A stretch of 6,887 nucleotides of DNA from Syntrophomonadaceae bacterium (GCA_003553305.1 PWEB01000300.1:1-6887); one strand, 5' to 3'. Shown: positions 1 through 6,654, numbered from the stretch's first letter. Notes: a model not told the origin generated them from the sequence alone. Numbers and translations are program-made.

Positions 1-175
1 AAAAAGCTTAAAAGGGGAAACATATTATCTTTGTGATACGACGTAGTTTCTAATTTATGTGCCTTAAGGCGGTAGCTAATTTGCTGTCGATTTAACAATT
101 TTTACTTAAATCAACAACAAACTTGTTGAAGTCGATTTATGTTAACTGCTAATCTCAATATAATTAGTAAAATTA
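1..175. other. AT-rich non-coding flank left of the IS
   Basis: No convincing gene is visible in this stretch. It is AT-rich and holds a perfect 10-bp palindrome (gccttaaggc, 61-70), a near-palindrome around 113-126, and a 9-bp direct repeat gtcgattta at 86-94 and 131-139. None of these matches a feature I recognise. It may be chromosomal flank of the insertion sequence or a non-coding end of the element itself. Confidence 0.4.
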
Positions 176-2036
176 GGGTCAGATCTTGAATTATTACTCT
201 TAGGTTTCACGCAAAAATAACTTCCGGTTTTTGCGCTGCTAATAAATTGCGATTTATTTTGTTTGTTCTTTGACAACTGACCTCACCCAATACAAAAAGC
301 CGACTTTGCTCCGGATGCAGAGTATAATTTCGTTTTGGTTGCACCTTATGCGGAGATATTATGAGCTTCTCTTTCTGGGCATCTGAAATTTTCATACCCT
401 TTTCATACTCTGTTTCAAGAAGATAGGCTTTTACCTTAAGACCTGTTTTTGTCTTTGTGGTCAGAATATAATTAAGCACAGTCTCGTAACTTTCCAGTGG
501 ACGGCCCGCCCAGTTTTTACTGATTTCGCTGAATGGCCGGTGCTCAATGGGATTCCACTTGGAAGTCCCCGGCGGGTAATGACAAACTGTAACGCTTATG
601 CCGAAACGGTTGTATAACTTGGTCTGCAGGCCGTATTTCCAGACATAACTGCCAGTTCGGTTGCTACCGCCACCATCGGCCAAAATCAACAGCTCAGTCG
701 TATCAGGATAGAGTTTTTGCCCTTCTTCAGCATACCACAGGGCCAGACAATCGGTGGCAAACCAGGGTGTATCAATTGATGTTCCAATTACCACCGAGCC
801 CCGGTTGGCCTGGATATCATAAATGCTGTACGGAATAACCATACCCTGGGCCTGGGAGCGAAAATCATGATCATTGACCGTAATCGGTTGCTTTGACCAG
901 CTCTGTCCATCGTTTTTAAAACAGCCTACCAGCTCTTTTTTCTTGGTATCAACGCTGACCATCATGGCGTTTTGGGAAGCAAAGCTTCTTAAGCTTCTCA
1001 GCGATGTGGGCAAACTGTTCGTCCCGGATTTGCGGGGTAACAGATGAAGCTGAAATTTTCTTCTGGTTAACCCGCAGGGAAAAACCCATTTCCTTTAACA
1101 GCTTGGCCGCGGTATTAGGGCTGACCTAAATGCCTAATTCTTTTAGTTCTTCAGCTACCTTTTCGGTGGTTTTCCGGGTCCATTTCAAATTGCTCATCGG
1201 ATCACCTGCGGTTTCATATTCTAAGAGTTCACTAATTCTGGTAATTAATTCTGGCGCCCTTTTTTTAGCGGCCTGCGGCCGCCGCCCGGTTTGCGAACTC
1301 CGTCATAATCTAAATCCTGGTCTAAAAGTTCCCTTCTTCCCCGGGCTACAGTCTTTTCGTCCAAACCTAAAAGGTTGGCTACTTTGCGGTCACCACCGTG
1401 ACCCCATTTTAGAGACTCCAGGCCGGCATAAAGCCTTCTTTTTCTTTCATCCAAGAGGCTGAAGAAAAGGACCGTCGCCGCCTTTAATTCATCGGGAAAG
1501 CCATCTTCTTCTAGTGTGCCTTCTTCTTCATTCCGGTATTCCAGTTGCCTTGTGCGGCGGTGCTGGTCTTTTGAGCAGTATAACCAGCGGTTGCCGACTT
1601 TTTCCCGGTGCAGGCGCCTGTTTTCAACAAGCTTGTGCAGGGCGTCTTTGACGCTTACTTTGAGAATACTTTCCAGCTCAAACGTAAAGTAACCGGCTTC
1701 CGAAGTTTCAACTAAAACTTCGACAGTTTTAATCAGGGTCCCATGCTTAGAAAACCGCACCGAATCAAATGACCACAGCCCCTGTTCATCAAAGCGGGTA
1801 ATTTCTTCCAGGGTATAGTAGCGTCCCCGGTGGGAGTAACTGGTATAGTAGTTTAGTTTTTTTAGCTTACGTAATACGGTGAGGTCAGTACCAGTACCCA
1901 GGGCTGCCTTGAGCTCTTCTATGGTCGCAATACGCTGCTTTAGCAGCAGTTTTCGCAGGTTTTCTGCCTGGTAACGGATGGGGGGCGACATGTTAGAGTT
2001 ACACCTCCTATTAACGTAATTCTAATATATTGACCA
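176..2036 (-). mobile_element. ISAzo13-family insertion sequence, decayed; ends approximate
   Basis: The element is defined by its transposase, which fills 207-1991. A candidate imperfect terminal inverted repeat pairs gggtca at 176-181 on the left with tgacca at 2031-2036 on the right. Weaker similarity continues inward: both ends carry an AT-rich stretch ending in tagg. I could not find a convincing target-site duplication. The -35 box of the transposase promoter (2042-2047) falls outside the candidate right end. So either the true right end lies further out, beyond about 2047, or the promoter is a hybrid of element and flank. The family call is firm; the ends are not. Confidence 0.5.
207..1991 (-). 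pseudogene. ISAzo13-family transposase, frameshifted and interrupted
   Basis: This gene encoded a DDE transposase. The first open segment (1991-1245, 248 residues) has an N-terminal part of about 150 residues with winged-helix-like character, containing YYTSYSHRGRYYTL and GLWSFDSVRFSKHGTL. The usual ISAzo13 start region follows (ERKRRLYAGLE, then a helix-turn-helix-like stretch, then RKPGGGRRPLKK). At an A7 run (1260-1266) the reading moves to the -1 frame. That frame continues as APELITRISELLEYETAGDP and then WTRKTTEKVAEELKELG, but meets an amber codon at 1126-1128. Near 975-1000, at a duplicated aagctt motif, a +1 shift returns to the original frame. There VSVDTKKKE (first D), LILADGGGSN (second D) and PPGTSKWNPIEHR (the E) are all present, giving the complete catalytic triad. 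Start choice: ATG 1991 with AGGAGGTG at 2002-2009. The amber and second shift make it almost certainly inactive as written, though sequencing error cannot be excluded for the homopolymer. Confidence 0.88.
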
Positions 2037-2047
2037 GTCTCTGTCAA
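2019..2047 (-). promoter_or_regulatory. Promoter of the IS transposase
   Basis: On the minus strand a perfect -35 box TTGACA (2042-2047) and a -10 box TAGAAT (2019-2024) are separated by exactly 17 bases. Downstream come AGGAGGTG (2002-2009) and the ATG at 1991. The plus-strand text around the -35 also forms ttgac...gtcaa (2030-2047), an inverted repeat that could bind a regulator such as the transposase's own N-terminal domain; that role is inference. Confidence 0.75.
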
Positions 2048-2048
2048 A

Positions 2049-2074
2049 TGCACTTTTCAAAATAATTAAGTGCA
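2049..2074. repeat. 7-bp inverted repeat beside the IS right end
   Basis: Perfect arms tgcactt (2049-2055) and aagtgca (2068-2074) are separated by 12 AT-rich bases, directly upstream of the transposase -35 box. This could be part of the IS terminus or a protein-binding site. It has no U-tract and is not a terminator. The rest of 2075-2177 shows no gene. Confidence 0.4.
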
Positions 2075-2177
2075 ATATTACCTGTATTAAGGGTTTTATA
2101 AAGCATAAGAGATAATGGTTGTTAGTTTTTTACTCACTTTCATATGTTGTAATTAAGCATCGTGAGGAAAAGTTATA

Positions 2178-2684
2178 TTTGAGTCAACCCTTAGGGATGA
2201 AGAGACTGAAGATCACAGCTTTGTATGGCCCGGAGAATGAGCGTTAAAGATGAAGACCTGGTCCATATCAAGCGAGGAGCCCTGCTGCATGATATCGGAA
2301 AGATGGGGGTTCCCGACTCAATTTTACTAAAACCGTGTAAGCTGACCGATGAGGAATGGGAGATCATGAAACAGCATCCCGTTTATGCTTACAAAATGTT
2401 TTCAAGAATCGAATATCTGCACCAGGCCCTGGATATTCCCTACTGTCATCACGAGAAGTGGGACGGCTCAGGTTATCCCCGCAGGCTTAAAGGCAAGCAA
2501 ATACCCCTTGCCGGCGCGCATCTTTGCCGCAGTCGATGTTTACGATGCATTAACCAGCGAGCAGCCTTACCGCAAGGCCTGGAGCGAAGAAGATGCCTTG
2601 AACTTGATCCGGGAAGAAAGCGGCAAACACTTCGACCCGGAAGTGGTGGAGGTGTTTCTGGAGGAAATCGGCAAGCGGTGCTGA
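2178..2684 (+). pseudogene. HD-GYP domain phosphodiesterase, truncated and frameshifted
   Basis: This is a remnant of a cyclic-di-GMP phosphodiesterase domain. The first piece, beginning about 2178, reads FESTLRDEETEDHS, matching the start of an HD-GYP domain including its first histidine. A small deletion with frame change near 2218-2225 removes the following helix. The second piece, from 2225, reads ARRMSVKDEDLVHIKRGALL, then HDIGKMGVPDSILL, KQHP and CHHEKWDGSGYP. So the HD pair and the HHExxDGxGYP signature survive. An extra base near 2513 shifts the frame again, and the end continues as ARIFAAVDVYDALTSEQPYR to the stop at 2682-2684. No sensor or receiver domain precedes it, so the gene is also cut at the N-terminus, close to the IS. 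It is a different subfamily from the HD-GYP of the convergent gene, so not a recent local duplication. With a deletion and two frame changes it is very probably non-functional. Confidence 0.88.
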
Positions 2685-2692
2685 CCGGCTTT
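2673..2692 (+). terminator. Possible terminator after the HD-GYP pseudogene
   Basis: The arms aagcggt (2673-2679) and accggctt (2684-2691) pair with one bulged base around a gctg loop and are followed by a T-rich tctttacc. The hairpin overlaps the stop codon of the pseudogene. It is short and the T-run is broken, so this is a weak call. Confidence 0.35.
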
Positions 2693-2723
2693 CTTTACCC
2701 ACTGGTTTCCTTATAACAAAGGT

Positions 2724-5048
2724 TTATTGATCTCTTTTACTTATAAGCTTGAGCAGGATTTCAGTTATCTTTGGATCGAACTTCTTGCCGACACAGCTAT
2801 TTAGCTCTTCTTTAATCTCGTCAATATTTAGCGCTTCCCTGTAAGGCCGCCCGGAATACATTACCTCAAAAGCATCGGCAACGGCAATAATCCGGGCAAA
2901 CAGGGGGATCTCTTCTCCCCGCAAGCCCTGCGGATAGCCCGTGCCGTCCCAGTGTTCATGATGGGCGAGAACATCTTCTGTCACGTGGGCAAACTCTTCA
3001 TGGCTGGAGGCGATTCTAAAACCGATTTCGGGATGTTTTTTGATCATATTCCACTCTTCTACGGTTAAAGGTTCTTTTTTGGTTAAAATCTTTTGATCAA
3101 GATTAACCATGCCAATATCGTGCAGGAAAACGGCAATATCCAGCCGGCTTAACTCTGATTTTGACAGGTTCATGTTTTTCCCAATTAATTGGGTTACTTT
3201 TCGCATCCTTTGGATATGGTTCTCGGTTTCAAAACTTTTACCGGCAAGGGTTTTAATCAGTGTTTTTAACATTCCGCTTTTTTTGCCGCGTTTTTCAGCC
3301 AGTTTTTGTTTGTACATGCTGTCTTCAGCTTCTTTAAGCACCTCGGCAATCGTTGTGGTTGGTTCCGTTTTTGTGGCTAACCCTATCGCCATGGAAATGG
3401 GGATGTCTTCCACGAAGGTCTTCTTGCAGATAGCGGCAATTCTATCTTTTAAAGTTTCAGCGTCAGCTGCCTTGGTTTGGGGCAGTAGAATTGTAAATTC
3501 ATCACCGCCCCAGCGGGCGATAATATCTTCTGTCCGGCAGGCGCTACGCAAGATGTCGGCGGCGGTTTTAAGCAGCTGATCGCCTGTTTCGTGACCGTAG
3601 GTGTCATTGATCAGTTTCAACCCGTTTAAATCAGCTATGACAATGCTAAGGGGCAGCTGCCTTTTTGTATCGACCCTTTCCGTTTCTTTTTCCAGGTAAG
3701 CCCGGTTGTAGAGCCCCGTTAGGCTGTCATGAAAGCTCATATAACGGATTCTTTCTTCAGTCTGCCGGTGCAGGTTAACATTGGTCAGCATTTGCGCAAA
3801 CACATTAAGCAATTTGCGCTCTTCTTCTGAAAAGCGCTGCTTGCACCTTACCGCATCAAAGCCGACAAAGCCCAGGCAGCCTGTTTCACCTTTCATCGGG
3901 ATGGTGAACAGGCTTTTTATCTCCTGTAAGATCATAAGTTCTTTGACTACCCCGGGCTCCATTGCCTCCACATCAGGTATATCCACTGCTTCTCCCTTAA
4001 CATGGCTGGCCACCCAGTCCGGGATTATATCTAAAGATACTCCCTGGAGTTTACTGATTTGCGGGGTTATTCCCGGTGCGCACCACTCGTAGGTATTGTT
4101 ACAGACCCCGTTTGGAAAGTCATACTCAAAAATGTAGACCCGGTCTGCTCCGACAAATTTTCCCATCTCCCGGAGGGCAATATTAATGCCCTCATCAATA
4201 TCTTCAAGGGGGATATTAATAAACCGGGACAACAAGTCCATCAACAGTTTTTGCAGCTGTGAATAGTGGTAGAGGTCTTTTTCCATTTGCTTACGCCCGG
4301 TGATGTCGCGGTATTGCCACATATGGCCGATAAACCGGTTTGTCTCGGAAAATACGGGGATGTAATCGCGCTCAAGGACCCGCCCGTCCGCGAACTTGAT
4401 TTCTTCACCGATAACCACCTGGCGGTTTTCAATCAGTTCCTTTATCCGCCGGGGGAAAAGCTCTGGTTCGGCTAATAAACCTTTTACTTCTTCGGCAGCC
4501 TGGGAACAGTTGCTGCCGACTAATGCTTCAGGAGGTGCTGAAATACCAAATATTTCACAGAAAGCCTGGTTGGTTAAAATAATATTGCCTTTTTCGTCTT
4601 CAACCACTATCCCGCCCTGCAAGTTTCCAACCAGGGAGCGGAAGTGCTGCTCGCTATCGCGAAGAGTTTTTTCCTTTTTCTTTTTTGCAGTAATATCTCT
4701 ATAAATAACGGAGAAATAACCAGGTTTTTCTCCGCAGGCAATTACTTCGTAGTAGAGGTCTAAACGCTCGGAAAACTGTTCGAAGCTAATACTGCCCCCG
4801 TTGTGGGCAACTTTGCTGTAAGTACCAATCCAGTCGAAAGTTGACTTTTCAATGCCGGGGAAAACTTCTGTTACCCTGCGCCCGATCAGTTTTCCCCTGG
4901 GCAAGTTCATTAATTCTTCGTAAGCCTGGTTTACCTTGAGGTAGATGTAGTCAATTGGCTTACCGGCGCGGTCGATAACAACCTGGTAGTGGGCGTAAGC
5001 ATAACTGGTTGGATCCAAAAGGACGCGGCATTTTTCATATTCAGGCAA
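2724..5048 (-). CDS. PAS-PAS-GAF-GGDEF-HD-GYP cyclic-di-GMP signalling protein
   Basis: This 774-residue protein is probably cytoplasmic, with no membrane segments or signal peptide seen. It should sense a ligand or redox state and make or break cyclic di-GMP. Domains in order: PAS 1 (about 8-120, ending YFSVIYRDIT), PAS 2 (131-252, ending GHMWQYRDIT), GAF (275-427), GGDEF (436-588) and HD-GYP (595-772). The cyclase motif GGDEF is intact at 514-518. It is preceded by a product-inhibition I-site R505-x-x-D508 five residues upstream. Metal-ligand D473 sits in the IADLNG motif. The phosphodiesterase motifs are complete: H611, H643-D644, H672, H696-H697-E698 and D701-G-T-G-Y-P706. Both activities therefore look possible, and the net direction cannot be told from sequence. 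The start is TTG at 5048: a TAG codon lies immediately upstream in frame, and the first in-frame ATG (M47) would cut into PAS 1. It stands alone and faces the HD-GYP pseudogene, with about 40 bp between their ends. Confidence 0.95.
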   Translation of the reverse strand: MPEYEKCRVLLDPTSYAYAHYQVVIDRAGKPIDYIYLKVNQAYEELMNLPRGKLIGRRVTEVFPGIEKSTFDWIGTYSKVAHNGGSISFEQFSERLDLYYEVIACGEKPGYFSVIYRDITAKKKKEKTLRDSEQHFRSLVGNLQGGIVVEDEKGNIILTNQAFCEIFGISAPPEALVGSNCSQAAEEVKGLLAEPELFPRRIKELIENRQVVIGEEIKFADGRVLERDYIPVFSETNRFIGHMWQYRDITGRKQMEKDLYHYSQLQKLLMDLLSRFINIPLEDIDEGINIALREMGKFVGADRVYIFEYDFPNGVCNNTYEWCAPGITPQISKLQGVSLDIIPDWVASHVKGEAVDIPDVEAMEPGVVKELMILQEIKSLFTIPMKGETGCLGFVGFDAVRCKQRFSEEERKLLNVFAQMLTNVNLHRQTEERIRYMSFHDSLTGLYNRAYLEKETERVDTKRQLPLSIVIADLNGLKLINDTYGHETGDQLLKTAADILRSACRTEDIIARWGGDEFTILLPQTKAADAETLKDRIAAICKKTFVEDIPISMAIGLATKTEPTTTIAEVLKEAEDSMYKQKLAEKRGKKSGMLKTLIKTLAGKSFETENHIQRMRKVTQLIGKNMNLSKSELSRLDIAVFLHDIGMVNLDQKILTKKEPLTVEEWNMIKKHPEIGFRIASSHEEFAHVTEDVLAHHEHWDGTGYPQGLRGEEIPLFARIIAVADAFEVMYSGRPYREALNIDEIKEELNSCVGKKFDPKITEILLKLISKRDQ

Positions 5049-5054
5049 CTACAA

Positions 5055-5062
5055 CCCCCCCC
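5055..5062 (-). promoter_or_regulatory. Run of eight G acting as ribosome binding site
   Basis: On the minus strand AAAGGGGGGGG lies six bases before the TTG start at 5048 and is the only Shine-Dalgarno-like sequence there. A homopolymer in this position can change length by slippage, which would alter the spacing or strength of translation initiation. That consequence is inference; only the tract and its position are seen. Confidence 0.6.
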
Positions 5063-5229
5063 TTTCATGGGAATCTATTTGTGAACTTCGCTTTTCCTGT
5101 GATATTTCCTGCTATGTCACTACTTTTATACCACCTTATAATCTTAAAAAAAATTTTTATTACAGTCTATATAAGGGTGAAATGGCAGGATGGTAAAGGT
5201 TTTACCTTATAAAGTATTATATTACGTTC
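5063..5229. other. Intergenic region upstream of the c-di-GMP gene
   Basis: No gene is seen. It probably carries the promoter of the minus-strand sensor gene: a TATAAA-like -10 lies near 5125-5135 on that strand, but the -35 is poor. A compact perfect hairpin, ggtaaa (5192-5197) and tttacc (5201-5206) with a 3-base loop, could be an operator. The stretch around 5146-5160 is nearly pure A/T. Confidence 0.4.
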
Positions 5230-5400
5230 CTAATAGTAACCAGGGCGGCAGGTTATAACATTGTGGAAATTCCCCTGGCTGCGGGAATATTGGCCGGGTG
5301 GGGCATTCTTCTTGCCCCGGCTGTTGGTGCTGTATTAATGTCAGCTGGTACAGTGATCATAGCCATTAATGATCAACTACTGGGGAAAATAGCATTGTAG
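5230..5400 (+). pseudogene. C-terminal remnant of a CopA-type copper P-type ATPase
   Basis: The frame from 5230 to the TAG at 5398 reads AAGYNIVEIPLAAGILAGWG, then ILLAPAVGAVLMSAGTVIIA, then INDQLLGKIAL and stop. This matches the last membrane helices of copper-exporting P1B ATPases, which characteristically read (A/T)GYNxxAIPLAAGVL, then ILLSPAVGAVLMSLSTVxVAxNAQLL. Only about 55 residues remain. The ATP-binding, phosphorylation (DKTGT) and CPC parts are absent, and the sequence before LIVTRAAGYN no longer resembles the family. Substitutions at usually conserved positions (E for A in IPLAAG's lead-in, AG for LS after LMS) fit decay. It lies just upstream of csoR in the same direction, as expected if copA once preceded csoR. 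The identification is by family memory, not by a search. Confidence 0.75.
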
Positions 5401-5446
5401 CGTATTAAATAATGACAACTATTAAACCAATCTTCGTTAAGTGTCC

Positions 5447-5476
5447 TTGACAACATACCCCCCGGGGGATTAAAAT
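5447..5476 (+). promoter_or_regulatory. csoR promoter with CsoR-type operator in the spacer
   Basis: TTGACA (5447-5452) and TAAAAT (5471-5476) are separated by 18 bases. The spacer is filled by ATACCCCCCGGGGGAT (5455-5470), a GC-rich palindrome with AT edges as described for CsoR operators. A repressor bound here would sit between the polymerase contact sites. This indicates autoregulation by the CsoR encoded downstream. The leader from the predicted start of transcription to the ATG is about 105 bases. It also contains a perfect TTTAGA-g-TCTAAA palindrome (5511-5523) of unknown role. Confidence 0.82.
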
Positions 5477-5572
5477 CAATTTGAAGATTCACCCCTAAAA
5501 CTTAGAACGCTTTAGAGTCTAAACATACATTTCCACGCTTGACAATCAACATCCGGATCGTCAGGAGTCAAA

Positions 5573-5587
5573 ATGAGAGGAGTATGA
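5573..5587 (+). other. Possible 4-codon leader ORF before csoR
   Basis: ATG AGA GGA GTA TGA (peptide MRGV) has its own AGGAGT four bases upstream (5563-5568). It ends two bases before the chosen csoR ATG, and its body contains the GAGAGGAG used as the csoR ribosome binding site. This arrangement would permit translational coupling. It may equally be chance, given how short it is. Confidence 0.25.
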
Positions 5588-5589
5588 TT

Positions 5590-5925
5590 ATGACTAATAA
5601 GCACGTAACTGGCAATGAATTTAACAACGACGAATTGTGTCATCAGAGGGATCACGGAAGTTACCAGAAGGATAAAAAAAAGATTCTTGACGGCTTAAGC
5701 CGGGTGGAAGGGCAAATCAGGGGTGTCCATCGGATGGTTGATGAAGAACGGTATTGTGTCGATGTTCTGAATCAGATCGCTGCCAGCAGAATGGCCCTGG
5801 CTCGCCTGGCCATGTTGATCCTGGAAGATCACACCAAGGGGTGTGTCAGCAACGCTATAGTGGAAAAAGATAGTGCGGAGAGCACCATAGAAGAACTTAT
5901 GGACGTGATTAAAAGGCTTTTGTAG
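5590..5925 (+). CDS. csoR: CsoR family copper-sensing transcriptional repressor
   Basis: CsoR proteins are all-helical DNA-binding repressors that release their operator on binding Cu(I). The body matches the family: KKKILDGLSRVEGQIRGVHR, then MVDEERYCVDVLNQIAASR, then ILEDHTKGC. With the start chosen here (111 residues), the three Cu(I) ligands of the family fall at C56, H81 and C85 (Cys, then HxxxC), so this is a copper sensor rather than the formaldehyde-sensing FrmR type. The N-terminal 25 residues form an extension with an extra Cys/His pair (CH at 17-18) that short family members lack. Start: ATG 5590 sits seven bases after GAGAGGAG (5575-5582). The ATG at 5584 is too close, and TTG 5539 has no ribosome binding site. 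It has its own promoter with a CsoR-type operator and converges on the YHS-copZ unit. Confidence 0.93.
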   Translation: MTNKHVTGNEFNNDELCHQRDHGSYQKDKKKILDGLSRVEGQIRGVHRMVDEERYCVDVLNQIAASRMALARLAMLILEDHTKGCVSNAIVEKDSAESTIEELMDVIKRLL

Positions 5926-5995
5926 ATTAGCTGGTTATTCCCCACCTTTTTGCGTTTTTCTCCTCCGACCTTGCAGGAAAATTGGTTGAAAAATA

Positions 5996-6032
5996 AACAA
6001 AAGCTGAGGTAAAAGCAACCCCAGCCTTTGTT
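5996..6032 (-). terminator. Rho-independent terminator of the copZ-YHS transcript
   Basis: Two 14-base arms (5996-6009 and 6019-6032) enclose a 9-base loop. Read as minus-strand RNA they pair along their whole length, with two G-U pairs, and are followed by a U-rich GUUUAUUUUUC. On the plus strand the same two positions become A-C mismatches and no U-run follows, so it works chiefly for the leftward operon. Transcripts of csoR may run into it without a clear terminator of their own. Confidence 0.72.
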
Positions 6033-6108
6033 AACACCTTCAGATTAAAGTAATATCTGCGTAATATCCTAAAAATGCTTCCTAATAGTGAAGATAGTTT
6101 TTCTGCAA

Positions 6109-6333
6109 TTAATGGCAGGAAGGCTTTTCCCCTTTAAATTCTTCGGCATTGGATTCTGCAAGACGATAGAGGAAGCGCTGCCACCAGTTCCTACCGACAT
6201 ATTTTTCCGGGTCCTGGCTGAATATATCACGGCAATCTTCGCAGCAAAATTCGTAACTTTTTTCTTTATAGGTGTAGTTTGTTTTCACCTGGTCAGGTGT
6301 TAATGCATTTTTGCATACAGGATCATAATACAT
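6109..6333 (-). CDS. Small YHS/TRASH-like metal-binding protein
   Basis: The 74-residue product begins MYYDPVCKNALTP and contains YEFCCEDCRDIFSQDPEKYV. This is the YHS layout: a DPVC cysteine (C7) followed about 22 residues later by a Cys cluster (C30, C31, C34), and then the FxxDPEKY end. YHS and TRASH domains occur in copper and other heavy-metal resistance proteins, often fused to copper ATPases; here the domain stands alone. The tail ends in KPSCH, a further possible metal ligand pair. No signal peptide is seen, so it is probably cytosolic. Start: ATG 6333 lies seven bases after AAAGGAGA; an upstream TTG at 6378 has no such support. It follows copZ by 51 bases on the same strand, and the terminator comes after it. 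A role in copper storage, transfer or sensing is inference from domain and neighbours. Confidence 0.82.
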   Translation of the reverse strand: MYYDPVCKNALTPDQVKTNYTYKEKSYEFCCEDCRDIFSQDPEKYVGRNWWQRFLYRLAESNAEEFKGEKPSCH

Positions 6334-6384
6334 GATCAAGTCTCCTTTCCTGTATCTGTCCGCTGTGGCTTTCTTCAAATCTTA

Positions 6385-6621
6385 TTACCCGGATAAAATT
6401 CCTTCATATCCGGAATCCTTGATTACCTGAAGCAGGGTTTCCTCATTTACTTCAGAGGGGTCATACTCTAGATAGGCTTTTTCTGCAGAAAGATCTACTC
6501 GTGCCGTATTGACTCCACTGGCCTGTTGTAAAGCTTTCTCAACACGCTGAGAGCAATGATTACAGCTCATTCCTGAGATTTTAATGATTACATTTTCCTG
6601 CTTATTAGCTGGTCCAACCAT
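6385..6621 (-). CDS. copZ: CopZ-like copper chaperone (HMA domain)
   Basis: This 78-residue protein is a single heavy-metal-associated domain that carries Cu(I) in the cytosol and hands it to the export ATPase or to CsoR. The metal site is GMSCNHC, with C20 and C23 in the CxxC loop. The remainder follows the beta-alpha-beta-beta-alpha-beta pattern (VEKALQQASGVNTARVDLS, AYLEYDPSEV, LLQVIKDSGYEG). Its length is normal for CopZ. A histidine sits between the two cysteines where many family members have a different residue. Start: ATG 6621, eight bases after AGGGAGGT; a GTG at 6651 in frame is possible, but it would begin near the operator and lacks a good ribosome binding site. Its promoter is covered by a CsoR-type operator, so expression should rise with copper. 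It is co-oriented with, and probably co-transcribed with, the YHS gene. Confidence 0.92.
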   Translation of the reverse strand: MVGPANKQENVIIKISGMSCNHCSQRVEKALQQASGVNTARVDLSAEKAYLEYDPSEVNEETLLQVIKDSGYEGILSG

Positions 6622-6654
6622 ATTTCTTAACCTCCCTTTAACTCTAAGCACTTC

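Noticed and set aside
1126..1128. Amber codon read as pyrrolysine
   Set aside because: Some anaerobic Firmicutes do use pyrrolysine, but this gene also needs two frame changes, so decay explains the stop more simply.
1260..1282. Terminator inside the transposase (GC hairpin with T7/A7)
   Set aside because: On the plus strand the T-run precedes the hairpin and on the minus strand an A-run follows it, so neither orientation has the required trailing U-run.
1130..1462. Plus-strand open frame of 110 codons
   Set aside because: It lies antisense to the transposase, has no ribosome binding site or recognisable domain, and is a shadow frame.
3109..4704. Several plus-strand open frames opposite the c-di-GMP gene
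   Set aside because: Their composition and lack of start signals mark them as antisense shadows of the 774-residue gene.
2178..5048. The two HD-GYP regions as a recent inverted duplication
   Set aside because: Apart from the shared family motifs, the two sequences differ widely and belong to different HD-GYP subgroups.
5009..5212. Plus-strand 67-codon frame over the sensor gene start
   Set aside because: It crosses the ribosome binding site and AT-rich upstream region of the opposite gene and resembles no protein family.
5539..5589. Longer csoR starting at TTG 5539
   Set aside because: There is no ribosome binding site for it, while ATG 5590 has a strong one at ideal spacing.
6622..6651. 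Longer copZ starting at GTG 6651
   Set aside because: It adds ten basic residues outside the HMA fold and lacks a good ribosome binding site; ATG 6621 has AGGGAGGT.
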